This document shows positions 12,010 to 23,800 of a stretch of 64,000 bases of DNA, piece by piece. Within the stretch, counting starts at the first letter, position 1; each line of letters opens with the position of its first letter. The translations under genes were made by a program, and so were the position numbers. The notes under the pieces are model-generated. The model was given only the letters and a program-made list of their open reading frames with translations. It had not been told where the DNA came from and ran no database searches. Source of the stretch: Heterobilharzia americana (Eukaryota; Platyhelminthes; Trematoda; Strigeidida; Schistosomatidae); assembly GCA_944470555.2 (NCBI GenBank), contig OX104127.1:118448741-118512740 (forward strand), given 5' to 3'.

Positions 12010-12800
12010 AATCATGGTGGTGGTGGTGGTGGTCGATTCAAGAGCTTTTTGAAGTGGTCAGCCCTTCGTTCCCTTTGTTTCTGCTCTTCGGTAATTACAT
12101 TTCCGTCATCATCTTCCATTGGTTTCATCTGTGTTGATCTCTTCTCTACCAGGCAGTCAGTAACCTGATTATTTGATACAATGTTGTCAGGTCCATCCTA
12201 CCAACCAGCAGCCTGTTCTGCTTCACTTGCCAATGTTTCGTAGAAGTGTCTTTTGTCTTTGCACACACTCTTCTTCACTTCTTTGTCCAGTGTTTTATGC
12301 ATTGTACTCAGTTTCTCTCCTCGTTGTGTATCATTGCACTGGTTCACCTTCTGCCTCACCATCCTCCCCTCCCTCCTCTATCAGCTTCCATGTGTTCATC
12401 GAGATCCATTCCTTGTCTTCTTCTACTTCTTCTTCCTTTCTAATACGGTTATGCAGGTTTCTTTCTTTGAACATAGTTTTCAAAGAGTTCCAGTGTTCAT
12501 CCGAACAGGTTTCTTCAGGGATCTTGCTCAACATCTCCCATTTTGTCTTGATGGCTGACTGATGTGAAGATTTCCTTGTTAGTTTCGTCCTTTAGTTCAG
12601 TCTGTGTTCTGGGTGTTGAACTTGAAGTGTGGTCGATCATCACCAACTTCTTCGAAGGCTTTTACCTTGATTTGGAGGGTTCCCTGCACTAGATAGTAGT
12701 CTGAACCAACATCTGCTCCTCTTCTTCGTCTTGTGTCCAGCAGGCTGCGTCACCCTTTTCCTCACATTGAGATGAAGTCGATTTGATTTTTAGTGTGTCC
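12010..12800 (-). mobile_element. RTE-like LINE fragment (endonuclease end to RT linker)
   Basis: Minus-strand translation, with stops and frameshifts, gives NQIDFISM, SLLDTRRRRGADVGSDYYL, VQGTLQIKVKAF and RPHFKFNTQ, then EHWNSLKTMFKE, KEWISMNTWKLIEE and finally EEQKQREGRADHFKKLLNRP. This is the order at the end of the AP endonuclease and the linker before the reverse transcriptase in RTE-clade LINEs. Both ends are truncated; the 3' break falls in a short GGT run at 12014-12033. Plus-strand frames here are shadows. Confidence 0.85.
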
Positions 12801-13002
12801 ATCTGGTGAAATCAATAATGACTGTATTATTGTAGAAAATATATCTTAATGTATCAGTCAGTTAAATGATATCAAAATAGGACCTTGCAATATTCTTTAA
12901 TTGTCCAATTCGCCACACATCACACCAGTATCCAATGTTACACACTTTGGAACAAACTATTGTTTTTATCTTGTCTAGTCATTCCATAACCTATTGATTG
13001 TG

Positions 13003-14690
13003 AATGAAATATATTTGTAAAATCCTATTGAGGTAGAAAAATCAATTTCTGACGTTTTCCTTACCACCCCATGGAAGTCGCATCTTCAGAGAACAAAATC
13101 TATGCAAGTTATCCCATGTTCAAATAGAGAACATGGCAATAAATCAGATCACGTTGTTCATTCATGGATAATAATACAAGAATAATATGTCATTGTAATC
13201 AGTTACTAGTCTGTGATTTCAAGGTAAAGACATGAATGTTTGTGTACATGTGAATTTGTATGATGGTGTGAGAAAAATACTGTGAATGAAGAATTCTGTC
13301 TGTTTATACGTACTTTAGTCATGACTAGTGCATGTTACGTATTGTTTTCGACATACTATTCAAGTTGGTTGGATAGTTAGGCTTTCGTTTTTGTTGTGTG
13401 CATACGGTTTCAACTAATGTGAAGTAACCTCAAATCAAATTGGCAATTACTGTCTTCCAATCTATCACGGTCACAAAATTAGGGGGTGACTTTAAACGCC
13501 ACCCTAGCAACGATCGAAATAACCAATTAGGTTTCTACATTTATGCTAGAGAGTAAGATTTTCAAAAAATAGAGTAGCTTGATTGGTTATTTCAGTTATT
13601 GCTAAGATTAGCTTTAAAGTCACACCAAAATTAGGGGCGATTTTAAAGACCACCTTATCAATAACTGAAATAACCAATCAAGCTACTCTATTTTTTGAAA
13701 ATCTTACTCTCTAGCATAAATGAAGGAACCCAATTGGTTATTCCGATCGTTGCTGGAATGGCCTTCAAAGTTGCCCAAAATTAGAGTGACTTTAAGGGGT
13801 AGCTCAAAAGACCACTCTAGCAACTGATGTGAAAGCCTGTTTCATTCCTTTATCTTATGGAAAAGTACTTTCCGAGACGAAATATCAAAGCTTAATTAGG
13901 CATTTCGGCTTTGGTTAGGATGGCCTTTAAAGTCGCCTCAAAATTGACATTGAAAATATTAAAATTATTCATTCGTAAAGGTCAATCTAAACACAGGGAA
14001 AGACGGACAGCTGAGGTATTTCACATTAGTTGAAACCGTATGCACACAACAAAACGAAAGCCTAACTATCCAACCAACTTGAATAGTATGTCGAAAACAA
14101 TACGTAACATGCACTAGTCATGACTAAAGTACGTATAAACAGACAGAATTCTTCATTCACAGTATTTTTCTCACACCATCATACAAATTCACATGTACAC
14201 AAACATTCATGTCTTTACCTTGAAATCACAGACTAGTAACTGATTACAATGACATATTATTCTTGTATTATTATCCATGAATGAACAACGTGATCTGATT
14301 TATTGCCATGTTCTCTATTTGAACATGGGATAACTTGCATAGATTTTGTTCTCTGAAGATGCGACTTCCATGGAGTGGTACGGAAAACGTCAGAAATTGA
14401 TTTTTCTACCTCAGTGGGATTTTACAATGATACCTATATCTACTACACCTTAATCGATGTTTTAGTCTATATTATATATGTTTGTACTATGTCGTTTCGC
14501 ATTTTTTTAATGGTATGCGTAATCAAGTATGTAGAGTATCTACTTGACGTGTACTACTAAAATTTCCTCATCCGTTGAATCCTGCTTTTTTTCACACTTG
14601 TTGCTTGTTTTGAATTTGAATCGGGAAAAATATGTTTTCAATTTATTTTTCTATCTCATCAGGATTTTACAAATAAACTTCATTTATAAT
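13003..14690. mobile_element. Nested foldback element
   Basis: Two arms, 13015-13423 and 14020-14427, are inverted copies about 409 bp long that read nearly identical by eye; I noted one extra T at about 13391 and a few substitutions near the outer ends. The 596 bp spacer holds three smaller terminal-inverted-repeat units. The outer terminal motif (GGATTTTACAA after a T-rich run) recurs once more at 14623-14672 in the right-arm orientation. No transposase is visible, so this looks like a non-autonomous foldback element or a palindromic duplication. Confidence 0.8.
13477..13945. repeat. Three tandem MITE-like units in the palindrome spacer
   Basis: Units 13477-13632, 13629-13782 and 13779-13945 share the terminal repeat AATT then (T)GGGGCGACTTTAAAGGCCA-like sequence, facing inward at both ends, and abut through a shared AATT. 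Unit 2 is the reverse complement of unit 1, including the interior; unit 3 has the same ends but a different interior. No coding capacity. Confidence 0.75.
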
Positions 14691-15425
14691 CCACTTACCC
14701 AATACTAAACATATTCAACCCTATTAGGTCAAATTGAGATCTGGAAATATATGATAGCCTGTGAATATTTCAAAAAATCCCTCCTTTGACATCCTAAATG
14801 ACGGACCTAAGACTCTCTGGTACAACTGAGTTTGTACTTTAGCAATTTAATAACTCTTATATTCAACCTCTTTTCATTTATTGTCCCTCTTTATTCTTTA
14901 CTGGGGTACTGAAGAAAGACCACGTTACGTTGTATTGAACATTGAAGGGTGTCAGTGATACTTTCAGTGGTAGATAATTGAACTCATACAGTTGATCAAA
15001 CATAGAGAACACCCACTCTGATCACAGCTTCCTTCTTGTCTGTCTTCATGGGAGAAAAAAGGATTTCGTTTGACTTTATGCTCGTATGCCTAAATATAAA
15101 ATCTTGACCATTTCTTATTGAGTAGATATCTGGAGTTAAAAAGAGAGCTTACTCATCAGCTTCTTACCAGTAAATGAACAGCTATCATTCAGTTATATTA
15201 TTATCTGCATTACTATCATTGTTAATAATATTTAGTTCCTGTGATTACTCCCATTGAAAATATTTTGCATAAAGATAATTTCGTTGTAACCCTGTTTGAT
15301 GAGAATCATAAACTGTAGCAAAGATATTTACCAGTGAGGTTAACCAGTTTGAAGTGAAGTGGATGCTAAGACTTTGGTGGAAAGTCACGTTACGTTACGA
15401 ACTGACAAAAGTAGAAAGCTGTGGA
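14690..15425. other. Spacer, nothing recognised
   Basis: No supported gene or repeat family. Confidence 0.4.
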
Positions 15426-15429
15426 TCAA

Positions 15430-15610
15430 TGAAATCCAACCCATTTCCTGAGTGGTTAACGCGTTCTCCATGAAGTCTGAAGGTCCCAAGTTCGACGCCT
15501 GCTGAGTCGTACTGCTGAAAAGTCCCACTCTAGGACGAAAAACCTGTCCAGCGCTCTCAGGTTTTTAGTGGTTATCCAACTGATGTTAGTCCGTGGTGAA
15601 TACTACCTTA
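15430..15610 (+). mobile_element. Hammerhead-bearing SINE, second type
   Basis: Head with GAGTGGTTAACGCGTTCTCC, box B-like AAGTTCGACGCC around 15487-15498, a hammerhead region, and tail CTCTCAGGTTTTTAGTGGTT. Homologous to the copy at 1.4 kb but retaining the ribozyme part. Confidence 0.65.
15506..15556 (+). ncRNA. Hammerhead motif, one core base changed
   Basis: CTGAAAAG at 15515-15522, stem II GTCC/GGAC closed by a seven-base loop, GAAA at 15537-15540, and GTC cleavage triplet near 15546-15548 followed by CAGCGC that pairs partly with GTACTG to form stem I. The invariant G8 reads A, which should abolish cleavage; stem III is also damaged. Confidence 0.6.
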
Positions 15611-15611
15611 A

Positions 15612-18605
15612 AATCTTCATTTACCTCAAAATAAATGAAATAGGAATTATTTTGTTAACGTGAGGTTTAAGACCAAAGTATGAATTTGGTCCTAAAGATT
15701 GAAGAAGGTAGCAAAAGTAATGTGAAAAGTTTACAATTCAACATGATGAATACTATTACTCAAAGTGAAAGGAATTGTTCAGTTAATCAGTCAACTGGTG
15801 TAAAAAATATATGAAAGATATTAGAAACGATGAAAGTGAAAACAGTGAATCAATATTCAGTCCTGAAGAGAAAACAGTGGCTCTTCAGATTAAGTTGTTT
15901 TCTGATCTAAGGCTTTAGTTGGTGAATGTTTTAGTGTCTTGCCAGATATCATCATGCTTGCATCAGAGCTTCACAAGGCAGTTCAGCAATTAGTTACTCA
16001 TGGGCATTTATGAAGCCTTTCATAAACTCAAGTGAGCTACCACATTGTAACTGTTCCCTAACAACTAATTACTTCACTTTCTTGAGAAGCATTGATGCAC
16101 TCATTACGATATCTAGCATGCCATTGAAACGTTCGTCAATTGAAAAATTATCTTATATCCTACTAGAAGACTAACGGAGTTTAGTAAAAACCTGATCAGC
16201 TACTAAAAACACAGAACTCTTGATGATTTCATGTCTGTGACCAAACTGCCCCATTTCTTAACCTCAACCATAACCAGTGGAAAAAAACTAACGAAACAAC
16301 TTATTACCTGATTAGTAGTTGAACGCTGAAGTAAAAAAGGATTAGATATTACTTTAATGCGATATAATAAGTCAGTTTAATGAATTTCTGAGAACTTAAT
16401 AAGATGAATATAACATGAAAAAATTGGTGTTTTTGTGATATATATTTCGTACAATCTAAATACTTGTTTAATTGTCTGGTTAGTATATGTAGAAGAACAA
16501 AAAGGGGGATAAGTTAAGGGTAGACCTAAATTGTTTTTGTATACACCTAGATGACTTTCCTTTTTCAATAGCTATCGCCTCTGCAAATCTCAGTAAGCAC
16601 TTCTGATTGATGAAATCTGAAGTTCAAAAGTTCTTTGGACACTAGTTGTGATCTGTTTTTCGGATATGTTTAGCTAAAAATGATGACTGCCTGCTACCCA
16701 TACTTGCCAAAATTTCATGTCTCAGTTATTTGTTCTGAAAACAGTTAGGCGCGCATCGTCCACCCTCAGTTATATGGGTTAGTTACTTTTCCTTTGTTAC
16801 GTATGTTCCTACACACATACACAGAAACATGTAAACTGGTAAACACAATCAAATGTTACGCAATAGTCTATACAGTGTTGAGTTTTACAAAGAAACGTGT
16901 GCTTTTTTTCAATAATGATTTACTGATAACACGTTTCAGCTTCCATCTCAACTAATTTTAGTGTGCTAGAATATTTCACAGTAAGATAAATAAGTACAAA
17001 TTATACAGTTCAACATAATCTGTTGATTTTATTTTTGAACGTACAATCATGCTACTTACTAGTAGGCTAAATACTTAGTGAGCATTCATCTTTTGCAGTT
17101 TTGCTATGAGCTATTTCTAAAACAGTAGTTTAGAAAGGAAATGTAACCGCAGTGCAAACTTTATACATCACTATTTATTACACTTTCGTAGAATGCTTTC
17201 TGAAAGAAACAAACTTTACTTGACATTAGAAAATTCCTCATCAAGACTCATGACTAGGGTGCGTAATAGCTTCATCGTATGACATACTTAACAATGGCCG
17301 TGAAATCAGGATTGCAGTCGCATTCCGAATACCCAAGATGAAACGTTGACCAACTTCACTGTAATATGAAAGAGCTATTACATTTAATTAATGGGAAAAA
17401 CTGTCAGCCAATTTCCAACTAAAGTTGGCACGACATATTTTCCCTCCCTCCCGTTTAATGTCCTATGACTGTGGCTAAATAAATCATATTCATCTTTCTG
17501 AACTTATTCCTCTTCTATTCATTGTTTTATTACCTTTTTAGCCGATTTCTTCTTGAAAACTGTCTACGATTTCAAATCGCATCCCAAATTTCCACTTTTA
17601 TCCAACCGAATATATTGGCAACAAGTTATTAACCCCACTAATTTAGTGTTAAGATTTACTCCCGTCCAATTATTTACCATTCAAAACTTGTAAGCAGCTA
17701 TCTAGAAAGCAGTGAATTAATTTCATTCTCCAAACACGGCCCTTCTTAAAATTGTTAGGATTTATGGAAAAGAAATTTTTCGCTTGGAATGATAAAATAG
17801 CCATTTCTTCTATATAGTCACTTTACTAAAGTCTTTTCGGTGTCCGGAAAATTGTCGTAACCATCCTTGGCGGAAAAAATCGAAACATCGTACTGAACTT
17901 GAGCCATTAGATTGGTAATCTTGAATTCACTATTTAGAAGCAATTTATTAGCAACTTTTGGTAGGCTAGAGATATAAAAGCTTATGTTTCTGATATTACA
18001 TACAGAGTTATGAGACTTTTAGAAAAAACGAAATGAGATTTACAAAGCTACAACCACTAAATTAGCCGAAAGTTAGCAAAACGTGGTTCAAAAAATTAAG
18101 ATCAATTTCAGGAGCTTACAAATAGGATTTCAAAACCAAGAACTGAACTCTTAAGGTTTTACCTATTAGACATTCAGTCATATAACATTCTGCATTTTGT
18201 TATTCTATAACCTTAAGGCGACTTTTTAACTGCAAAAAGTTGAATCTTAGGGTCTGGGGAGTTGGATTTAGAGTCGTGACTTGGCATTACAATGGTCAAT
18301 TCATTGATAAACCGTGTAAATTACAACCTCTCTATTTCTAATTTATTCAACTTCAGGTAATTAAAAAGTGCATAGGAAATTTTTAAGACCTGATAAATAA
18401 CGTAAAACTATCGTATGAAACTTCAGTTTTTTCATCTTGTTAAGTGTGAACAGGTCGACGTCGATCACCAGAAAGTCCAGGCTCTGCACGACTTTTTGAT
18501 TCTACCCTTTGTGGATGCAGCATACTAATCTAGTCAGAAAGTCTATCAATTCTATACACTCTTCCAAAGGAATTGGATTTTATGTATTGCTGAACAGCAG
18601 TGGAG
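15612..18605. other. Spacer, nothing recognised
   Basis: AT-rich DNA; the longest frame (63 codons near 16377-16568, minus) has no recognisable domain. Confidence 0.4.
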
Positions 18606-18609
18606 AATA

Positions 18610-19080
18610 TTTATGAATCAAGAAGAAGATTTTGTGAGTGTTATGTTCCATGAGCTGGATGATTTAATTGTGAAGCTTTCATTGTCATTCTAGACCATAT
18701 GTTCAGCACAAAATTCAGCAGAAACCGAGTAATAAGGATTCATCTACAAGTGACTTGCACTGATGACTGTGGGTGGGGTTGGTTGTTTCCGCTATTATGT
18801 CGTCGTTGTCTGCATACTTGCTTTAATTGACTATCCTAAATCCTGAACTTATAGCTATTGTTTCTTGTGTTTCTTATTTCCTCAATATCAATAAGCCTAC
18901 TAATCGCTGAATGATCTGAGCTCCAAGCTTCTGAAAACTTCCTAGCAATCTTTTTATCTTCTCTATCAGAAACACACATATTGGTGAAGTTTGTGCTGAT
19001 GTATTGTCTAGAATAAAAATGCAGCTTTCATGGTTAAATTATCTAGTTCAGAGAACGCAACACCAGCAAAGTCTACTAAA
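18610..19080. repeat. Inverted PLE terminal repeats around ~270 bp
   Basis: Left copy about 18620-18710 (GAGCTGGATGATTTAATTGTG, GAAGCTTTCATTGTCATTCTA, CAGCACAAA) and right copy about 18980-19080 in opposite orientation (TTTGTGCTGATG, TCTAGAAT, AGCTTTCATGGTTAAATTAT, TTCAGAGAACGCAACACC). The termini are those of the PLE copies at 23.1 and 54.8 kb. The sequence between is not PLE coding sequence that I can recognise. Confidence 0.65.
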
Positions 19081-19084
19081 GAGG

Positions 19085-20079
19085 ATTAGTATAGAATAAC
19101 CTGTTACAGGTTGATGGGAAGTTATGTATGGACATATCACTGAATAAGTATTTCTTATTCTCAATAGCAACTTGAATGATAGTTAAACACTCTGGAAAGA
19201 GAAGCAAAATTATCAATATTCACACTATCAAATGTTTTCTACGGATTGATTTTTGTACTTATTTATACTTAGATCTAAGATGTAGGCAGTCAGTCTGGAA
19301 GAAAACTGGTTGCTAGATTCCATAAGAATCGTTAGTTATTCAAAGACTGTTTTTATTCTGGACCACAGTAGTGTCTCTATAATCCATGAAAACCAGAGTA
19401 CCGGACAGTTGTTAAAACCTCAGTTTTAAGTACCTTAATAGTGCCTCAGCTAGACCTAACATGGGGCTTTCAAACCTTATATTACAATCCAATAACCTTA
19501 ATGAAATTCACCCGTTTAATTCAATAGGTTTTGACTTATTTTGTACAGTGGCCTGTTTAAACCTTGGGCTACCAAGAATTTTTTACTGAATATATTTCAT
19601 CAAATTCTTCCCTTTCAGTTTGTTTTAGTCTACTAAATATGTCTTCGAAACGTATCATGCACTGCTGCAAATTTTTAGAATATTTTCACTGTCGTTTCTC
19701 AAACTAAGAACAAAACAATCCAAAAACTCACCGGCGGATGGAAATGAACTTATAAATGCTCAAAAATATGGCACCTTGCTATCCCTAAGATGCCTATATC
19801 GAGTTGGAGATTTTTGTACTGCTTAATTGAATTACTATCACCAAAATTACACTCTAGCATTCAACATTGATTGTGTATTCATCTTCGAATCCAAATTAGA
19901 CACTTATTTACCACCAGCTGCCCATTTTACATTAGTCCCTTTAATACTGTTATTATTAACACTTCAGATATAGTAATTACTTCCTTTAAAAATATTATAC
20001 AGAGAGTGAATTTGTTGAAATATTGCATGCTGAGAATTCCACACTGCATCACACAAACTGTTTAGAATAAAGCGAAATC

Positions 20080-20111
<32 letters not shown>

Positions 20112-22075
20112 TTGTAAAATCTATATTTACCCTTTATTCTGTTACATTTTTTTTATGACAATCATTATTAGAACTATTGTTAAAGTTTTTGGCGAATGTT
20201 TGATGTTTCAGTTTCATCCAAAGACTTTATAACTTTCATTTTAATCATTTGATATGACATAAAAATAGATAAAAATGAAACTTTTAGACTTTTGGGATTA
20301 CCTGACCAATCAGATAAGTTTATCGACAGTCAGGTTTCGTGCAGTTTATACTTCATTTTTATTGTTATAGTTGACCAGCTCTTCAAATACAGTGATAATA
20401 CTAATACAACTTCGACTTTCAGTTAGCGACCGATCAAATGTAATTTAACGGTATATAACAGTGATTGAAAATTGGGATGACATGAAAATATGCTTAGTCT
20501 TAGCAATGTAGTGCCTAATTATATCTCGATAATGATCCCAATGAACTGCCTGAAATTAGTATAACTGAAATAAGCAACTCTGTGTCAATTTAGGTTTCCT
20601 TCAACTTGAAACAGATTTGTGTACAAATATTTATCATTTTCGAACGACTATTTCACTATTTCAACAAAGAATTTCATTTCAACTGGTATGTGAAATCTAT
20701 TTGCACAGTTGGTAATAAAATTTACTGTACAGAAGAGATGAACGCTAAGTTCACCTCTCTCAAAGATAAGCAGGTTAACTGCTCAAAGGTAAGGTGATAG
20801 ATATCATTATACCACTGCTTTCATCATATACTACTTCTACAACAACAACAACAATATGAAAATCTTTAGCATAAACAGGTATGCGACATTGTAGTATGCA
20901 TTCTTTGCGGCAAAAAAGTCGATGCCTATGACATTTTTCTTTTTCACTAACTTTATTGATGATAATAACCGAATTTGATTTAAATATGGTGCTACAAATT
21001 TACTGAACTGTGATGACAACAAAATAAAGTTGTTTGCTGAATTTTTCGTGAATTAGATGAACGAAAATCTTCAAATCAGAGGAAAAATTAGGTATTTGTG
21101 CTATCCTTGAGTTACTACTTTTCTAGCGACATCGAGTCATCCAGCGTAGAAATAGAAATTTCAACTGTATTATCTGAGAATATATTGGAAAAGACGCGCA
21201 GTATGTGATCGTTTAAATCCATTTAGTAACCATTCAAATTCTTCCCTGTAACTACATTTCCAAAAATAAAATAAATCAAGAATGAAGTTATGCTAGGGTA
21301 TGGGATTGGTATGAGCTGTCTAATACCGAACTATAGCTGTGATTTTAATACTTTATGTCCAACGATTTATTTTTAGTCTGGTAGTTGATATTAGGTTATA
21401 AAAGAAACCAAAGCTATTAGTAAGTTCAACTTCCAACCTGAGTGGTGACCAAACTTTAAGCCTATAAACTCCAGAGGACAAAATTCGTACTTCACACCCA
21501 AGTTCTTTACTCTGATGCCTAGTTTTCATTTGAAAACTATGACCAGTATTAATTAATGCAACTTATAGGCGAGTAGAAGAATTCTCACTTCTTGGAGAAT
21601 TTCATTATCTTACCTATAATGTGAATAACAAGAATTTGTTAAGCTCCCACCAGCCAAAAATCTACGAATAACCCGTTTCTCTCTATTTGGTCATTTCAAA
21701 GATGGCAGAACCCTATAGACTCACTGAATTCAACTTTATTCCAACGTTTGTCTCCAATATTTTGGTTGCAGTAAGCACACCTAAGGGCGTAGAGTTCCTG
21801 CATAACTGAATGGTTTCATTTAACAAGCGACAGAAATGCAGCAGAATTTTTATGAATTTAGCTATTCTCAGCCAAGATCCCCCAGAAAAAATCATAATAA
21901 GATGCTTCTAGAAAACAAAAGCTTGACAGTTTATCTGAAACTCAAGTAAATTGAAAGGTCTTTCCTGTAACACATCTCAATATTGCTACCTATACTTCAC
22001 AGAACAAACCAATTTGATAGCAAAGACAGTTTAAACGACTAACTTAATCATTAATATGACTGTAATTTCTGCACT
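19085..22075. other. Spacer with a (TTA)10 run
   Basis: No gene recognised. A pure (TTA)n microsatellite of 30 bp lies at 20081-20110. Short frames of 60-64 codons carry no known domain. Confidence 0.45.
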
Positions 22076-22079
22076 TACA

Positions 22080-23105
22080 TGCTTAAAATAACGATTTTAT
22101 ACGAAAAATGTGCTACTGTCACGACACACATCACATTAAACACCAATGAACAATTAAACCCAAATCACACATATTATTCTATTCTATTCAGATATCCCAA
22201 CAAGAAACATTTGATTTTGTGTGTTGTTGCATCTAGACGCTATTCAAAAGAGCAAGAACACACTACAGCACAACAACTTCACGGAGAAACGAAGAAAATT
22301 ACCTGATGCCCACCCTAAAGAAGAACGGCTACCCACAAAACTTTATCAGAAGATACCTATCCCATGCATAATCAACTACAAAGTCATCAACTGAAATCAA
22401 CAAACGCATCATTCTACCATACATAAAAAATATATCAGAAATCACGACAAAATTACTGAGACCACTTGGAATTCGTGTGGCTCATAAACCAACAAATTCC
22501 CTACAAACAATATTATGCAAACCAAAGGATGCAACAACCAAAGAAGACAAACCAAATATCATTTACAAAATCAACTGCAATAACTGTAGTCAACAGTACA
22601 TTGGACAAAGTGGTCGCCCTCTTCGCCTTCGTCTACATGAACACCAATTAGCTATTAAACGTCACGACATTTCATCACTCATTTCAATGCATGTGGATAA
22701 CAACTATGGAAATGAATTCAATTTCGACAATGTAGAAAATTTGGACGGAGAGAGGAAACACAAAGAATACCAGAGAATTCCTAGAAGCTTGGCATTCAGG
22801 TCAGTCAGCAACCAACAGATGTATAGATATAGACCCAATCTATCAACCAATAAGAAAAATGATAAACGACAGAAAGTTCAGAAGCCAAACAGAGGAACAG
22901 CCAACAGGAAAATCTGTGCAGTCAGTCAATGACACAACAATCAAACGAAACAACCAATCACATACCACTTCGTCAGGGCAAGCTACTAAATCACTCATGG
23001 AGAGATACTGACAGCTTACTTCATACTGAAGTTAGTGCTGATGATGTCGTCCAGAAAGACGATGAAAGCTTCACCATTAAACAACCCAGCTCACAGCACA
23101 CAATA
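22080..23105 (+). mobile_element. Penelope-like element, RT end and GIY-YIG endonuclease, 3' part
   Basis: Translation across a few stops gives the end of the reverse transcriptase (LKKNGYPQNFIRRYLSHA, then NISEITTKLLRPLGIRVAHKP) and a GIY-YIG endonuclease: NIIYKINCNNCSQQYIGQSG, RPLRLRLHEHQLAIKRHD and later EFNFDNVENL with a damaged EFLEAWHS-type segment. The linker CK-P-D preceding the domain is typical of Penelope-like retroelements with an endonuclease. The 5' part is missing. The 3' end carries the terminal motif GATGAAAGCTTCACC then CCCAGCTCA. Decayed, not functional. Confidence 0.88.
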
Positions 23106-23129
23106 TAACCAAGATCACTTACTGAAAAA

Positions 23130-23800
23130 TGCACTCAGTAGGCAGATGCATGTGTCAGTTGATAGAGAGCTGTTACCTAGGCGTGATGGTCGCGCTTGTA
23201 TATCATAACGATCCAAGGAGCTACACTGGTTGGGACGTTTGTTTTCTCGAGATCCCACCATACCAGAAAGGTAATATGAAAAGCATTTACCGTTGTAGCG
23301 TAGATTACTATACTACGATACGGGTCAGAGGGCGGAGTAGTACTGTTGGCTGGATGTGGTGTGACAGCAGTAAAGCGTTTCCTTGGGTCAGCAGCAATGC
23401 TGCCTTCCCTACGAGAAGGAAGGGAGTTAGAAAATGTAGCCTTGAGAACAGCACACTCTTCTCTGCCCCATGGTTTTGCAGTGCCGGTGACATGAGCTTC
23501 TTTTATCCGGCTTCAGATCAGCCAAATCTGAAACCAATAATCCTGAAAAGGCTGTGTGACAGGCCTCTAGCAGTTGTTCCATGAACTCTGCAGTCGCACG
23601 AATCATTTTCTTTTTCTCTTTCAGGCATCCTGCAGAAGCGATCTCCACGGTATGGGAAACCGCGAAGTGTCAACCGAAGGTCGCCCAGACGTTGGTAGCT
23701 ACAGTGGTGTTCTAACCCTAGACCCACTTGGTTGAAAGCTGAGTGTCTACACCTGTGAGTCATAGCTCCTTGACCAACTATTTGAAACTCAAACTGGATA
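23130..23800 (+). repeat. Dispersed repeat, related to 32.65-33.13 kb
   Basis: Shares long colinear similarity with 32650-33130: GTGATGGTCG-GCTTGTATATCA, GAGCTACACTGG, CCATACCAGAA, TGCCCCA then TTGTGACAG-CCT and CTCTTTCAGG-ATCC. The second copy lies directly upstream of an RTE-like LINE on the same strand, so this may be the 5' leader of that family. Apparent frames of up to 151 codons here show no domain and differ between the copies. Confidence 0.6.

Noticed and set aside
12173..12562. 129-codon serine- and leucine-rich plus-strand frame
   Set aside because: It is antisense to a clear RTE LINE fragment on the minus strand; composition follows from the complement of the lysine/glutamate-rich linker.
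13015..14427. CRISPR-like or satellite array
   Set aside because: The repeats are inverted pairs and three TIR units, not regularly spaced direct repeats, and the genome is eukaryotic.
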